Positions 26,911-36,836 of a DNA stretch of 64,000 nucleotides are shown here, piece after piece (position 1 is the stretch's first letter; the number at the start of each line of letters is the position of its first letter). This DNA is from an uncultured Bacteroidales bacterium (GTDB lineage: Bacteria > Bacteroidota > Bacteroidia > Bacteroidales > UBA932): the NCBI GenBank assembly GCA_905235445.1, contig CAJOLJ010000013.1:1-64000 (forward strand), given 5' to 3'. The translations under genes were made by a program, and so were the position numbers. The notes under the pieces are model-generated. The model searched no databases. It saw nothing but the letters and a program-made list of their open reading frames with translations, and was not told the origin of the DNA.

Positions 26911-28821
26911 ATGAAAAGAATCATCCGTCATTGCCTGACTGCCCTGAGCGTTGTGGCAGCGGCCTTTTCGGCTTCTTTCTGTACTACTTCATCCCCCGGT
27001 ATCTGCTCCCCTGTCATAGGGGATGACGGCGCCATTACCTTCAACTATTATGCTCCGGATGCGGACAGCGTCAGCGTGGACGTGCAGTTCGCAGGGACCC
27101 ATCCCATGACCAAGGGGAAGGACGGGGTATGGTCTCTCACCCTCGGTCCCGCGGTCCCGGATATCTATCCGTACAGGTTCATCGTGAACGGGAACTCCGT
27201 CATGGACCCCCTGAACGTCGAATACTTCCCCAACGAGGGCTTCAAGAACAGCCTCCTGGACATGCCGGGGAGGGACGGCGGGCTGATTCATGAACTGAGG
27301 GACGTCCCCCACGGGAGCGTCGACTATGTCCGATACTGGAGCTCCTCCCTGTCCCTTTTCAACAATGCGATAGTGTACACGCCTCCCCTCTACGATGCGA
27401 ATCCCGGGAAGAGCTATCCCGTCATGTACCTCATAAGCGGCACAACCGACACCGAGGAAGTGTACTATAAGGTCGGCAGGATGAACCTCATTATGGACAA
27501 CCTCCTCGCCGAGGGGGCAGCCAAGGAGATGATAATCGTTCTCCCCTACGGCAACCCCGCCGCCCTCTATCCCAAGGGCACGAGGCTGCCCATGCGGATG
27601 GACTACTTCGGAAATGACCTCCTGGATGACCTGATGCCCTATGTGGAAAGCCATTACAGGACAATCCCGGAAGCCCATCACCGTGCCATCGGAGGGTTCT
27701 CGAGGGGTGGCAACCAGGCCCTGGCCACCGGGCTTATGAACCTGGAGAGGTTCTCCTGGCTGTGTTCCTACAGTTCCTTCACCATGACCACCCTGCCGGA
27801 AGTGTATGACAAAGCGGAACAGACAAACTCCAGGATAAATCTCTTCTGGCTGGGAGTCGGGACCGACGACTTCCTCTATGGCAACGCCCTGGAGTATATG
27901 GATTTCCTGGACAGCAAGGGCATACGCAACATGAAGGTCTTCACCGACGACAAGTTCGGTCACACCTGGATGAATGCCAGGTATTTCCTGGACAGGTCGC
28001 TTCGCCTTCTCTTCCAGGATGACCCCTACTCCATGGACAGGAGCGAGACAACCGACAAGCTGCCCTCAAGCGGACAGATGTTCACCTCCGAGGTGAGCAG
28101 GCGTCTTTTCCCGATGGGGGTGATTTCCCCGCAGTTCGAGGAAGGCGGGAGCGTCACCTTCCGCTACATTGCCCCAGGGGCAAAGGCAGTCTCCCTCGAA
28201 GGGGACCTGTCCTCCTCCGCACTCACCATGACAAAGGACGACAAGGGAGTATGGAGCGTGAAGGTCCCGACGGATGGCCTTGACGGGACGTACAAGTACA
28301 ACTTCAACGTCGACGGGATAAAGGTAGCCGACCCCCAGAACGTGGCCATAGCCCCGGGTGAAGGGTTCAAGAGCAGCCTCGTTGAAATCTGGAAGGACTC
28401 ACCCCTTGACGCCAAAGTCCCCAACGGCAAGATGGCCTTCAGGTACTACAGGTCCTCCGTCACCGGGAAGGACAACCTTGTCTGCATATACACTCCGACA
28501 GGCTACGACCCCAATGGGAGCGAGTCCCTGCCGGTTGTGTACCTGTCCCACAAGAAGGGCGATGTCCCGGACTCCTGGCTCAAGTGCGGCCATGTGAACC
28601 TGTTGATGGACAAGCTCATATCCGAGGGGAAGGCCCCGAGGATGATTCTAGTGATGCCTTATGTACCCTCCTCCAAGATGGAATCTTCCATCCGCAGGGA
28701 CCTAGTCCCTTTCATGGCGGAGAACTACAAAGTCGAGGAAGGTCCCTTCAATCTCATACGGGGACTTGACTGCACCGACCATTCCCTCTTCATGAAAAAA
28801 ATAGAAGCCGCCTTCAAATAA
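26911..28821 (+). CDS. Secreted two-unit esterase (CE1/EsteraseD-like), second unit degenerate
   Basis: A 636-residue exported protein from MKRIIRHCLTALSVVAA at 26911; the track start adds 26 unlikely residues. The signal region ends near a Cys (ASFC), so a lipoprotein is possible though the lipobox is poor. Unit 1: an E-set/CBM48-like domain (about 35-125) and an esterase domain (about 140-370) with nucleophile IGGFSRGGNQA, acid in GVGTDDFLYG and His in KFGHTWMNARYF. Unit 2: a second E-set domain (FRYIAPGAKAVSLEGDL) and a shortened esterase domain that lacks the G-x-S-x-G elbow and ends at FMKKIEAAFK. Only unit 1 should be catalytic. It is followed after 8 bases by the sialidase, suggesting a joint role in removing acyl groups from host or dietary glycans (inference). 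Confidence 0.82.
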   Translation: MKRIIRHCLTALSVVAAAFSASFCTTSSPGICSPVIGDDGAITFNYYAPDADSVSVDVQFAGTHPMTKGKDGVWSLTLGPAVPDIYPYRFIVNGNSVMDPLNVEYFPNEGFKNSLLDMPGRDGGLIHELRDVPHGSVDYVRYWSSSLSLFNNAIVYTPPLYDANPGKSYPVMYLISGTTDTEEVYYKVGRMNLIMDNLLAEGAAKEMIIVLPYGNPAALYPKGTRLPMRMDYFGNDLLDDLMPYVESHYRTIPEAHHRAIGGFSRGGNQALATGLMNLERFSWLCSYSSFTMTTLPEVYDKAEQTNSRINLFWLGVGTDDFLYGNALEYMDFLDSKGIRNMKVFTDDKFGHTWMNARYFLDRSLRLLFQDDPYSMDRSETTDKLPSSGQMFTSEVSRRLFPMGVISPQFEEGGSVTFRYIAPGAKAVSLEGDLSSSALTMTKDDKGVWSVKVPTDGLDGTYKYNFNVDGIKVADPQNVAIAPGEGFKSSLVEIWKDSPLDAKVPNGKMAFRYYRSSVTGKDNLVCIYTPTGYDPNGSESLPVVYLSHKKGDVPDSWLKCGHVNLLMDKLISEGKAPRMILVMPYVPSSKMESSIRRDLVPFMAENYKVEEGPFNLIRGLDCTDHSLFMKKIEAAFK

Positions 28822-28829
28822 TCTTCATC

Positions 28830-30500
28830 ATGTTTCTTTCCACCCTCCTCTCCCTTGCCCTCTCCTCGGCAGTGCAGGTCCACAACCCGCAGATTCCCGT
28901 GATAGTGGACCGTCCCTGCAATGTCCTCTCTGAAATCACCATCACCTGTCACTCCCCCGCTACCCTTGTGGACGGGACCCTGGAAGTGGAACTTGATGGC
29001 ATTGACAGGAAGGCCGTCAAATCCGTGCGACTGTTGTACACGGGGACAGCCTCACCCCTGATATCGAGGACGCAGTCAAATATCTTCAAGGCCCACTTCA
29101 ACAAATGGGCTGGAGGATGGATGGACTGGTGTGACGGGGCCTATGCCAAGGAGCTTTCCAGGGTGAAGCCACCCAAAAGCGGCAATGTCCTGCTTCCTTT
29201 CTCAACCCCGCTCGTCTCGGACAGGAACATCTTCTACCTGAGTCTCGAAATCGACTCCCGCCGGGTGGACCTTTCCTCGACTTTCAAATGCAGGGTCGTG
29301 TCCCTTACGGTGCAGGGTCCGGACGGCAAGGAAAAACTCTCCCTGAAGGAGGATGGCCCAGTCCTTCGCCGCATGGCCCTCTCCCTTCGGACCCACGGGG
29401 ACGACGGTGTGGACTCCTACAGGATCCCGGGCATTGTGAGAACCCCCAAGGGGACGCTCCTTGCGGTATATGACATCAGACGTGACGACTCCTATGACCT
29501 CAACGGGGACATTGACATAGGAGTAAGCCGCTCCACCGACGGAGGAAAGACTTGGGAAAAGATGAGGGTGGCCCTTGACATGGGAGAGGCCGGGGGCCTT
29601 CCCGAGGGCCAGAACGGGGTCGGTGACCCCTGCATCCTCGTGGATGAGAGCACGGGGGAAGTATTCATCGCGGGAATATGGGCCCACGGAAGATACGGAG
29701 GCACTGCCATATTCACTTCAAGGACAGGCACGGACCCCATAGACGTAGCCCAGATGGTACTCACGAAAAGCTCCGATGACGGAAAGACGTGGTCAAAGCC
29801 CGTGAACATAACTTCACAGGTAAAGGACCCCTCCTGGTCCACGGCATTCCAGGGTCCAGGCAACGGCATCTGCATGAAAGACGGCACCCTGGTGTTCCCC
29901 TTCCAGTGGTGGGACAAGGACAAGGTGCCCACCTCGGGCATAATCTACAGCAAGGACCATGGGGTGAGCTGGCAGAGAAGCGAAGGGGCAAGGAGCAACG
30001 TCTGCGAGGACCAGGTCGTGGAAACGGAGGACGGTGTGCTCATGCTCAACATGAGAAACCACGCTACTTCCGACAGGTTCAGGAAAGTCAGCGTCACTTC
30101 GGACATGGGGAAGACATGGAGCGTGCACTCCTCGGACAGCACCCTGGTAGAGCCCGTCTGCCAGGCGAGTCTCGTGAAAGTGGAAGCCAAGGACAACAGC
30201 ACAGGGAAGGACCTGCTTCTTTTCTGCAACCCCGCATCCAGCAAGTCCAGGGACCGGATGACCCTGCGCCTGAGCGATGACATGGGGAAAACCTGGAAAC
30301 GTTCCATCCTCCTTGACGAGGAGTCAGGTTGGGGCTACTCCTGCATCTGTCCCATAGACAAGGACCATGTAGGGGTACTCTATGAGGGAAGCACCGCCCA
30401 GCTGGTCTTCCAGACAGTAAGGATTGATGACCTCATGGACGCCTACGGGACAGGGCCATCCCCAAAGCCCTCGATACCGCATCGTCCGGTGCCGAGATAA
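28830..30500 (+). CDS. nanH: Exo-alpha-sialidase (GH33)
   Basis: A 556-residue secreted sialidase that releases terminal sialic acid from glycoconjugates. After the short hydrophobic N-terminus (MFLSTLLSLALSSAVQV) there is an N-terminal beta-sandwich of about 180 residues, as in BT0455-like enzymes, then the six-bladed propeller. The catalytic Arg motif YRIPGIV lies near residue 197; Asp boxes SRSTDGGKTW, SSDDGKTW, SKDHGVSW, TSDMGKTW and SDDMGKTW recur; the C-terminal part has the GYSCICPIDKDHVGVLYEG segment with tyrosine and glutamate. Translated 8 bases after the esterase. A sialate O-acetylesterase gene lies at 54.9 kb, not in the same operon. Confidence 0.93.
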   Translation: MFLSTLLSLALSSAVQVHNPQIPVIVDRPCNVLSEITITCHSPATLVDGTLEVELDGIDRKAVKSVRLLYTGTASPLISRTQSNIFKAHFNKWAGGWMDWCDGAYAKELSRVKPPKSGNVLLPFSTPLVSDRNIFYLSLEIDSRRVDLSSTFKCRVVSLTVQGPDGKEKLSLKEDGPVLRRMALSLRTHGDDGVDSYRIPGIVRTPKGTLLAVYDIRRDDSYDLNGDIDIGVSRSTDGGKTWEKMRVALDMGEAGGLPEGQNGVGDPCILVDESTGEVFIAGIWAHGRYGGTAIFTSRTGTDPIDVAQMVLTKSSDDGKTWSKPVNITSQVKDPSWSTAFQGPGNGICMKDGTLVFPFQWWDKDKVPTSGIIYSKDHGVSWQRSEGARSNVCEDQVVETEDGVLMLNMRNHATSDRFRKVSVTSDMGKTWSVHSSDSTLVEPVCQASLVKVEAKDNSTGKDLLLFCNPASSKSRDRMTLRLSDDMGKTWKRSILLDEESGWGYSCICPIDKDHVGVLYEGSTAQLVFQTVRIDDLMDAYGTGPSPKPSIPHRPVPR

Positions 30501-30556
30501 CTGATTTCCACAAACTGCCAAGCGTAAGTCCTTCCCATAAGGACGACTTAGTAAAC

Positions 30557-30590
30557 GCCCCGGGCCTGAGGGTCCGGGGCAGAGTTTCTC
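30557..30590. terminator. Hairpin between convergent sialidase and LRR-like genes
   Basis: GCCCCGG (30557-30563), 10-base loop, CCGGGGC (30574-30580), followed by AGAGTTTCTC. The T run is weak, so termination is likely but not certain, and it may serve both convergent genes. Confidence 0.5.
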
Positions 30591-30607
30591 CATATGGAAG
30601 AAAGAAC

Positions 30608-32125
30608 TTATTCGACGTTAATGTACCACTGAGTGGGAGAGGATATTTCAAAGATGTCACCTTCCTGATGGAGGAGCAGCTCAGTGGAACTCTCCGGTGC
30701 GGGATGCACCAGGTAGATGTCCACCCCTCCGTCAGGTCTCCTGGCAATGGTCACGACGTTGGGGATACCGTAGTCCCCATCATCATCCACGTTCCAGACG
30801 GAGGAGCCTTCCTGCACTGACTCGGCAGAGACTTCCTCGTCAATGTTCCCCATGGCGCATATCGCGCCGTTCTCATACCATACGAATACTACCGTGGCCT
30901 TGTTGCCCTTGACCTCCAGCTCGTACATTGTAAGCTCACCGTCACCGTCCCTGAGGTTGGCCACCTTGCGGCTATACTTCAGTTTCCTGCGGAAAATGGC
31001 CTCGACCTGCTCTTCCAGGGTTCTGTCCGCACTCACCTGGGGCTCGGGATACTTCCAGCGGCTGAAGGACGGGAATTCCCTTACGGCAGCCCACTCGGAA
31101 GAGGCCACCAGGAGTTCCACTTCATATGCCTCATAACCCCGGAACATTTTACTGGCGATGTCGCCTTTGTCCGTGGCCTCATACCTGAGCGCATAGGACT
31201 TCCCGGGGGAGGCGTTCGCCCTTCCCCAAAGGCTCCCCTCATCCGGGTTCCCCTGCACGGAGGGCTTGCCCAGAAGGGTATAGTTCTGCTTGAAGATGGC
31301 CCAGCGGCTATCCTCCTGTTTTGAGAAGTCCATGATACTGGCCTTCAACTCCGTTTCCTCGAAATCCAGCGGAATCAGGAACGTATTCATGTTAAACATG
31401 GGATAGGCAAGGAAGGGCTGGGCTACGGAAGTGTCATCGAACGGGATTGAAGTGCGGAAACACGCTCCCGGGGTTATGTACTGGGTGGGAAGGGATAGTT
31501 TCACGCCAGTGACTGCAGTGTTGCCGACCATGGCACCGGGCCCAACTCCCGCAACTTGGACTACCCCGAAAAGAGGAGACTCGACCCTCTCGGGGACGTT
31601 GACGGTACCTTCATAGGCTCCCCCGAAGACAAGTTCGCATTTATCCGGGCCTATCATCCGGTACATGTACCCATCCTTGTCGGTGAAGGTGGACATCACC
31701 TTGGTATAGAGGCCGCCAATGTCGAACCCCTCAGGCACCCCTGCGCCTCCGCTGCCCTTGATTTCCCGGACCCGGACAGCGTAAAGCTGCCCTCCGTCCC
31801 CGTCGGTGGGATACATGTCGAATTCAAGCTTGGCTCCCGACTTGGAATCGGGATAGCCACAGACAATCTTGCCTCCGTCAGTCCCGGCCTTTACCGAGAA
31901 AGACATCTTGGTCCCGTCAGCCTTGACGGACGAGAGATTGATCAGATACTCCCCTTCCCAGTCCATGGTGACCAGGATGGTCGAAGTACATAGAGTATTG
32001 CCGCCAGAGTCCAGGGTATACTTCACGTACTGTCCGCCGGGAGTGATCTGGGCGAAAGCAAGAAGGGAGCCGCCCATCCACAGAAGGAAGGCGGTAAAGA
32101 TGGGGAATAGTTTCTTTCTGAACAT
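30608..32125 (-). CDS. Secreted protein of unknown function with weak LRR_5/BspA-like segment
   Basis: A 505-residue exported protein with signal peptide (KLFPIFTAFLLWMGGSLLAFAQ). No catalytic family is recognised. Residues about 155-235 (YRMIGPDKCELVFGGAYEG..., then VAGVGPGAMVGNTAVTGVKLSLP) resemble degenerate BspA-type leucine-rich repeats (LRR_5) common in Bacteroidales surface proteins. The rest looks beta-rich. It converges on the sialidase, so co-regulation is not implied. It could be a surface-adhesion or glycan-associated protein; function unknown. Confidence 0.7.
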   Translation of the reverse strand: MFRKKLFPIFTAFLLWMGGSLLAFAQITPGGQYVKYTLDSGGNTLCTSTILVTMDWEGEYLINLSSVKADGTKMSFSVKAGTDGGKIVCGYPDSKSGAKLEFDMYPTDGDGGQLYAVRVREIKGSGGAGVPEGFDIGGLYTKVMSTFTDKDGYMYRMIGPDKCELVFGGAYEGTVNVPERVESPLFGVVQVAGVGPGAMVGNTAVTGVKLSLPTQYITPGACFRTSIPFDDTSVAQPFLAYPMFNMNTFLIPLDFEETELKASIMDFSKQEDSRWAIFKQNYTLLGKPSVQGNPDEGSLWGRANASPGKSYALRYEATDKGDIASKMFRGYEAYEVELLVASSEWAAVREFPSFSRWKYPEPQVSADRTLEEQVEAIFRRKLKYSRKVANLRDGDGELTMYELEVKGNKATVVFVWYENGAICAMGNIDEEVSAESVQEGSSVWNVDDDGDYGIPNVVTIARRPDGGVDIYLVHPAPESSTELLLHQEGDIFEISSPTQWYINVE

Positions 32126-32216
32126 GATAAGATTTTGTTTGATAGGTTATTGTCTATGAAAGGACCTTTTCTGTGTCCTTCGTACCGATTCCTTCCCCCG
32201 GTAAGGGGGAGGAGGG

Positions 32217-32984
32217 TCATTTGGCAGCCTTGAGTCCCTTTATGACAGCGCTCGTGAATCCTGCGTGCTCCATCTCGTTGAGGCCCCGGATGGTTATGCC
32301 ACCGGGAGTGCAGACCTTGTCTATCTCAGCCTCGGGATGGTTCCCGGAGCGAAGGAGAAGCTCCGCCGCCCCCTTCACGGTCTGCAGGACTATTTCCGTG
32401 GCCTCGGGGGCCTTGAACCCCAGTTCCACTCCCCCTTCGCTTGCAGCCCTGATGTATCTCATGGCATAGGCTATCCCGCAGGAAGCGAGGGCCGTGGCTG
32501 CACCCAGGTGCCCCTCGTCCGTGAGGGTGGCCTTGCCGAGAGTGGAGAAAAGCTCAAGCAGTACGTCTGTTCTATCCTCGGTCCCCCTTACCGGGACTAT
32601 GAATGTCATGGACTGACACACGGCTATGGCCGTATTGGGGATCACTGTGAAAAGTGGATTAGTCCCCGGGAGCATCCGCTTTAGGTCATCCCCGGGAATG
32701 CCTGCAGCAAACGAAATGACAATCTGCCGTTCCGTCAAGTGCGGGTATATTTCCTCGGCAACCGACGGAAGGATCCATGGTTTAACGGCAAGAACCACGA
32801 TATCCGCCCCTTCCACTGCCCTGCGGTTGTCGGTGCCTGTCCGAACACCCCTGTCCGCAAGGGAGGACAGAAGTTCCGCCCTGCGTCTTGTCGCATATAT
32901 GTCCGAAGCGGGGAACCCGCTTTCCAGAAGTCCCTCTATGAATGCCCCACCCATGGCGCCGGCACCTATGACTGAAATTTTCAT
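32217..32984 (-). CDS. proC: Pyrroline-5-carboxylate reductase
   Basis: ProC, 255 residues, reduces pyrroline-5-carboxylate to proline with NAD(P)H. The N-terminal Rossmann segment is ISVIGAGAMGGAFIEGLL, followed by VLAVKPWILPSVAEEI, SFAAGIPGDDL, the PNTAIAV segment and the C-terminal family motif DKVCTPGGITIRGLNEME. Slightly shorter than the usual 265-275 residues but complete. It stands alone between the LRR-like gene and the DUF308 gene. Confidence 0.94.
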   Translation of the reverse strand: MKISVIGAGAMGGAFIEGLLESGFPASDIYATRRRAELLSSLADRGVRTGTDNRRAVEGADIVVLAVKPWILPSVAEEIYPHLTERQIVISFAAGIPGDDLKRMLPGTNPLFTVIPNTAIAVCQSMTFIVPVRGTEDRTDVLLELFSTLGKATLTDEGHLGAATALASCGIAYAMRYIRAASEGGVELGFKAPEATEIVLQTVKGAAELLLRSGNHPEAEIDKVCTPGGITIRGLNEMEHAGFTSAVIKGLKAAK

Positions 32985-33065
32985 AATAGCGGTTTTTACT
33001 TCGCAAATTTAACAAGAGTGTCGAAACATGAAAATACCGCGGGACATTTTCTTCACATTCCCCGC

Positions 33066-33111
33066 AAAAAAAGGAGGACCCCCGCCTCAATTCACACGGA
33101 AGCGGGAGTCC
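33066..33111 (-). terminator. Intrinsic terminator after the DUF308 gene
   Basis: On the minus strand GGACTCCCGC (33111-33102), a 16-base loop, GCGGGGGTCC (33085-33076), then TCCTTTTTTT. Stem of 10 bp with one G-T pair. It ends the ftsH-araC-DUF308 run. Confidence 0.8.
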
Positions 33112-33154
33112 CAGGATATCCAATGCCCCCGAGGGGGACGGCCCAGACAAATTT

Positions 33155-33733
33155 CTACTGCTCGTCGACGGGTCTTGTCAGAGCATCCTTGATACCGTCC
33201 AGTCTTTTGCGGAAACGGTTCAAGGCGGCCATTGCCACGAGGTAGGAGAGGCCGGTGGAGATGACTGCCAAGCCGATGAGCAGGGAAAGGGTCTTGCCGG
33301 CGGCAACAGGGTTGCGAAGTCCGAGAACGCCAAGCACCCCTGCACAGAGCCCAAGCACCATAATGACCCACCACAGCGGGAATCCAGCCCTCTTGTAGTC
33401 GAAGGAATTCACGGCGATGATGACCCCCTGTATCAATACCCACATGGCAAACACCACGGGAAGGGACGTCGACAGGAAGAACTTGTTGGAAAGGAACACG
33501 CAGCCAAGGATTATCTGGAGGAGGGCCGATAGCATCCTGGAGCCGCTGTTGGGTATGTAGGCCTGGGTCCGGATGGTGAACACAAGAAGGGAGATACCGC
33601 TGAGGAGAGTGAAGAGTCCGATGAGCCAGGCGGTGGCGAAAAGGGTCCCGGTAGGCTTTGCAATGCACAGCACACCGAGGACAACGAGAAGGACCCCGGT
33701 AATGCAAATCCAAATTCTAGTACTTTTTTTCAT
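33155..33733 (-). CDS. DUF308/HdeD-like membrane protein
   Basis: A 192-residue integral membrane protein with six predicted hydrophobic segments in pairs, matching the DUF308 repeat of HdeD-like proteins (for example ITGVLLVVLGVLCIAKP near the start and VLGLCAGVLGVLGLRNP later). HdeD is linked to acid resistance in E. coli; no such role can be claimed here. It lies about 70 bases after the AraC gene on the same strand and is followed by a strong terminator. Confidence 0.78.
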   Translation of the reverse strand: MKKSTRIWICITGVLLVVLGVLCIAKPTGTLFATAWLIGLFTLLSGISLLVFTIRTQAYIPNSGSRMLSALLQIILGCVFLSNKFFLSTSLPVVFAMWVLIQGVIIAVNSFDYKRAGFPLWWVIMVLGLCAGVLGVLGLRNPVAAGKTLSLLIGLAVISTGLSYLVAMAALNRFRKRLDGIKDALTRPVDEQ

Positions 33734-33802
33734 TGTTTATGTGATTATTATGTTATATCAATTGGGCGGGGGTGGTCGTATGAGGGTGTCCCCTTACCTA
33801 TA

Positions 33803-34621
33803 CTAGGAACCATCCGGGATGCCCATCTCATCCATTGCCTTGTCCCTGTCCCTATAGGCGGAGGGAGAGACCCCCACGTACTTCCGGAACCATGTCCCGA
33901 AGAATGACGCATTAGGGAACCCCAGCTCCTCGGAGATCACCTTGACGGGCTCGTCGGTATAGCGGAGCATGCGGACGGCTTCCCTCACCGTGAAATCATG
34001 TATCCATGCGGACGGGGTCATCCCGCTGACGTCCTTCACCGTCTTGGCTATGTACTTTGGGGAGACACATAGGTGTTCCGCCACTTCGGAAACGCTCCTT
34101 ATGCGTCCCTTGCCTTTCTCCAGGATGTCAACGAAAGAGAGGAACATGCGCTTGGAGGAATTGTTCGCCGGGGAGCGGCCGGCGTAGTCAATACGCCTCG
34201 CCACGAGATTGAGGACCTCATACAGCATCACATCCATCATCAGCCTCCTCTGATAAGAGGCATAAGGCCTCGGAAGAGTGTCCTCCTTTATGAGGTTCGA
34301 CATCTCCTCCAGTGCGGTGAGCTCCCTGATCTCCAGGTCGGTAAGAGTGATGAGAGGATTGTCCCTGACATGGATCATGATGTCCCACGCCTGCCTGTCT
34401 ATGACTATGGAACGATAGTTCCTCTCCTCCAGATTAATCTGAGCCACGGAATCGGCTTTCCCGGATTCTTCCTCAATGGAGAAGACGGAGCCAGGTATTA
34501 TGATGAGGGCCTGCTTGGGCTTAAGGTTATAGCGCTTCCTGTTAACGGTGCAATTGGCCTCCCCCTCCATGCAGAGGACAACGGAACCGTAAAGGGAGGA
34601 GTTTTCAATCTTTGCATTCAT
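33803..34621 (-). CDS. AraC-family transcriptional regulator
   Basis: A 272-residue regulator. The N-terminal cupin-like sensor region (EGEANCTVNRKRYNLKP) is followed by a C-terminal AraC DNA-binding domain with both helix-turn-helix units: SVSEVAEHLCVSPKYIAKTVKDV and KVISEELGFPNASFFGTWFRKYVGVSPSAYR. It lies 13 bases after ftsH and about 70 bases before the DUF308 gene. Effector and targets are unknown; the DUF308 gene is a plausible target by position. Confidence 0.88.
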   Translation of the reverse strand: MNAKIENSSLYGSVVLCMEGEANCTVNRKRYNLKPKQALIIIPGSVFSIEEESGKADSVAQINLEERNYRSIVIDRQAWDIMIHVRDNPLITLTDLEIRELTALEEMSNLIKEDTLPRPYASYQRRLMMDVMLYEVLNLVARRIDYAGRSPANNSSKRMFLSFVDILEKGKGRIRSVSEVAEHLCVSPKYIAKTVKDVSGMTPSAWIHDFTVREAVRMLRYTDEPVKVISEELGFPNASFFGTWFRKYVGVSPSAYRDRDKAMDEMGIPDGS

Positions 34622-34634
34622 TGGCGCAGATCAT

Positions 34635-36569
34635 TTAGATGGACTCCCCGGAGAGGATCTTCATGAACTCCTCGCCGGTAATTGTCTCCTTTTCAAGGAG
34701 ATAGGCGGTGACGGAGTGCATCTTGTCCATGTTTTCAGTTATTATCTTCTCCGCCTTGGCTTTCGCCTCGGCAATGACCTCACGAACCTCGTCATCTATT
34801 TCCTTGGCGGTGAGTTCCGAGCAGGCGCGGGAAGATGCCCCTCCGAGATAGGCGTTGCCCGAGGTTTCCAGAGCCATCATGCCGTACTTGTCTGACATCC
34901 CATAGCGGGTAATCATCCCACGGGCGAGGTTCGTCGCCTGCTCTATGTCATTGGAGGCCCCGGTGGTGCAGGTCCCGCAGATTATTTCCTCGGCTACACG
35001 GCCTCCCGTGAGGGTTGCGATCTTATTGAGAAGATACTCCTTGCTGTAGAGGAACTTCTCACCTTCGTCCACCTGCATGGTGTAACCCAGGGCACCGCTG
35101 GTTCGGGGAATGATGGTTATCTTATGCACAGGGGCAGAGTTGCCCTGGACAGCGGCAACCATGGCGTGGCCCACCTCGTGGTAGGCTATTATCCTCTTCT
35201 CCTCTGGGGATATGACAGCATTCTTTCGCTGTTCCCCGGCCATTACGGTCTCTACGCTCTCCTCTATATCTGAGGTGCTTACGGCTTCCTTTCCTGCCCT
35301 GACCGCACGGAGGGCGGCCTCGTTCACTATGTTCGCAAGGTCCGCACCGGAGGATCCGGCAGTGGCCCTTCCGACAATGTCAAGGTCGATGTCCTCGTGC
35401 TTCACTTTCCTGAGGTGAACCTGGATTATTGCCTTCCTGCCCTCCAGGTCAGGGAGTTCCATCTGGATTCGACGGTCGAATCTTCCCGGTCTGAGAAGGG
35501 CCTTGTCCAGTGAATCCGGTCGGTTTGTCGCGGCCAGGATTATAACACCCTTGTCCCCCTCGAAGCCGTCCATCTCGGTGAGGAGCTGATTGAGAGTCTG
35601 CTCCCTCTCGTCATTGGTGCTGAACTGGTTCTCACGGCTCTTTCCGATGGCGTCGATCTCGTCTATGAAAATGATGCATGGAGCCTTTTTCCTGGCCTCC
35701 GAGAAGAGGTCACGGACCTTGGCGGCTCCCATGCCGACGAACATCTGCACGAACTCAGCCCCGCTCATGGAAAAGAATGGGACATGGGCCTCTCCGGCGA
35801 CAGCCCTGGCTATGAGCGTCTTTCCCGTTCCGGGAGGGCCCACGAGAAGGGCGCCCTTCGGGATCTTTGCCCCAAGGGAGGAGTACTTCCCGGGATTGTT
35901 CAGGAAATCCACCATCTCCCGCAGGGACTCCTTGGCCTCGTCCTGTCCCGCCACGTCGGTGAAGCGTGTCTTGACATCGTCCTCCGCATAGACCTTGGCT
36001 CCGCTCTTCCCGATGTTCAGGAAGTTGCCAAGGCCACCTCCCTGGAGTGAGGAGTCATCTCCTTTCTTACCGCCGATCATCCTTCCGATGAGGGCCCTGT
36101 ACAGCATGAAGAAAATAAGGCCAGGAAGCACCCACCACAGGAAGAACTCAAGCAGGGGCGAGGTCTGTTTGGGGGCTTTCTTTACGAACTCAATCTTTCC
36201 GGCCTCATTGGGGCTCCCCGCCTCCAGCAGACGGTCCACAAGGCCGGGGTCATCCACGGTCCCCGTGCGGTAATTCTGAGAGGGGGTGGAGTAGAAAATC
36301 TGTCCCTCCTCGATTACGACTTGCTTGACGGAGTCCTGTTCCACCTTGGAAATGAAAGTGCCATAGTCGGTATCGACTATCCTCTTCTTGAGGGAAAGGG
36401 GCTGGAGAAGCGCATTGATGACTACAAGAAAGAGGGCGGACCAAAGCATGGCACGAAGCCAGTAGCCACCGTTTCCTCCACCTCCCCAGAAACTCTTCTG
36501 GGTGGGATTCTTCCCCTCTTCCTGTCCTTTTCCATCTTCTCCCCTATCGGGGAATTCAACGTAATTCAT
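34635..36569 (-). CDS. ftsH: ATP-dependent zinc metalloprotease FtsH
   Basis: FtsH, 644 residues, a membrane-anchored AAA+ protease that degrades misassembled membrane proteins and some regulators. Two transmembrane segments flank a periplasmic domain (about residues 40-160). The AAA module has Walker [18 protein letters not shown], Walker [12 protein letters not shown] and the second region of homology with the arginine finger in RPGRFDR. The zinc site is [11 protein letters not shown] near residue 465. It is first in the ftsH-araC-DUF308 run; the upstream 267 bases hold no supportable gene. Confidence 0.96.
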   Translation of the reverse strand: MNYVEFPDRGEDGKGQEEGKNPTQKSFWGGGGNGGYWLRAMLWSALFLVVINALLQPLSLKKRIVDTDYGTFISKVEQDSVKQVVIEEGQIFYSTPSQNYRTGTVDDPGLVDRLLEAGSPNEAGKIEFVKKAPKQTSPLLEFFLWWVLPGLIFFMLYRALIGRMIGGKKGDDSSLQGGGLGNFLNIGKSGAKVYAEDDVKTRFTDVAGQDEAKESLREMVDFLNNPGKYSSLGAKIPKGALLVGPPGTGKTLIARAVAGEAHVPFFSMSGAEFVQMFVGMGAAKVRDLFSEARKKAPCIIFIDEIDAIGKSRENQFSTNDEREQTLNQLLTEMDGFEGDKGVIILAATNRPDSLDKALLRPGRFDRRIQMELPDLEGRKAIIQVHLRKVKHEDIDLDIVGRATAGSSGADLANIVNEAALRAVRAGKEAVSTSDIEESVETVMAGEQRKNAVISPEEKRIIAYHEVGHAMVAAVQGNSAPVHKITIIPRTSGALGYTMQVDEGEKFLYSKEYLLNKIATLTGGRVAEEIICGTCTTGASNDIEQATNLARGMITRYGMSDKYGMMALETSGNAYLGGASSRACSELTAKEIDDEVREVIAEAKAKAEKIITENMDKMHSVTAYLLEKETITGEEFMKILSGESI

Positions 36570-36836
36570 ATGTCCAATTTTTCTATCAGAATGTTTATTC
36601 GGTAAAGATAGACATTACGTTGAAGGATTCATTCACATGACGTTAAACTGAACAACTAAAACGAAAGATTGAACACCACAAAGAAATGACGGCAGTTCCC
36701 GGTGAACTCTTTGCAAGGAGCTTGGCAAGAGGCAAACGGGAGCGGGGACAGAGGTGGTCTTGCATCCTGGGTTGCTACAACCAGGGGGGAGCACTTGCAA
36801 CTGATTTCAGGAAGGGTCTGCAGTATCTGGAAAGCC

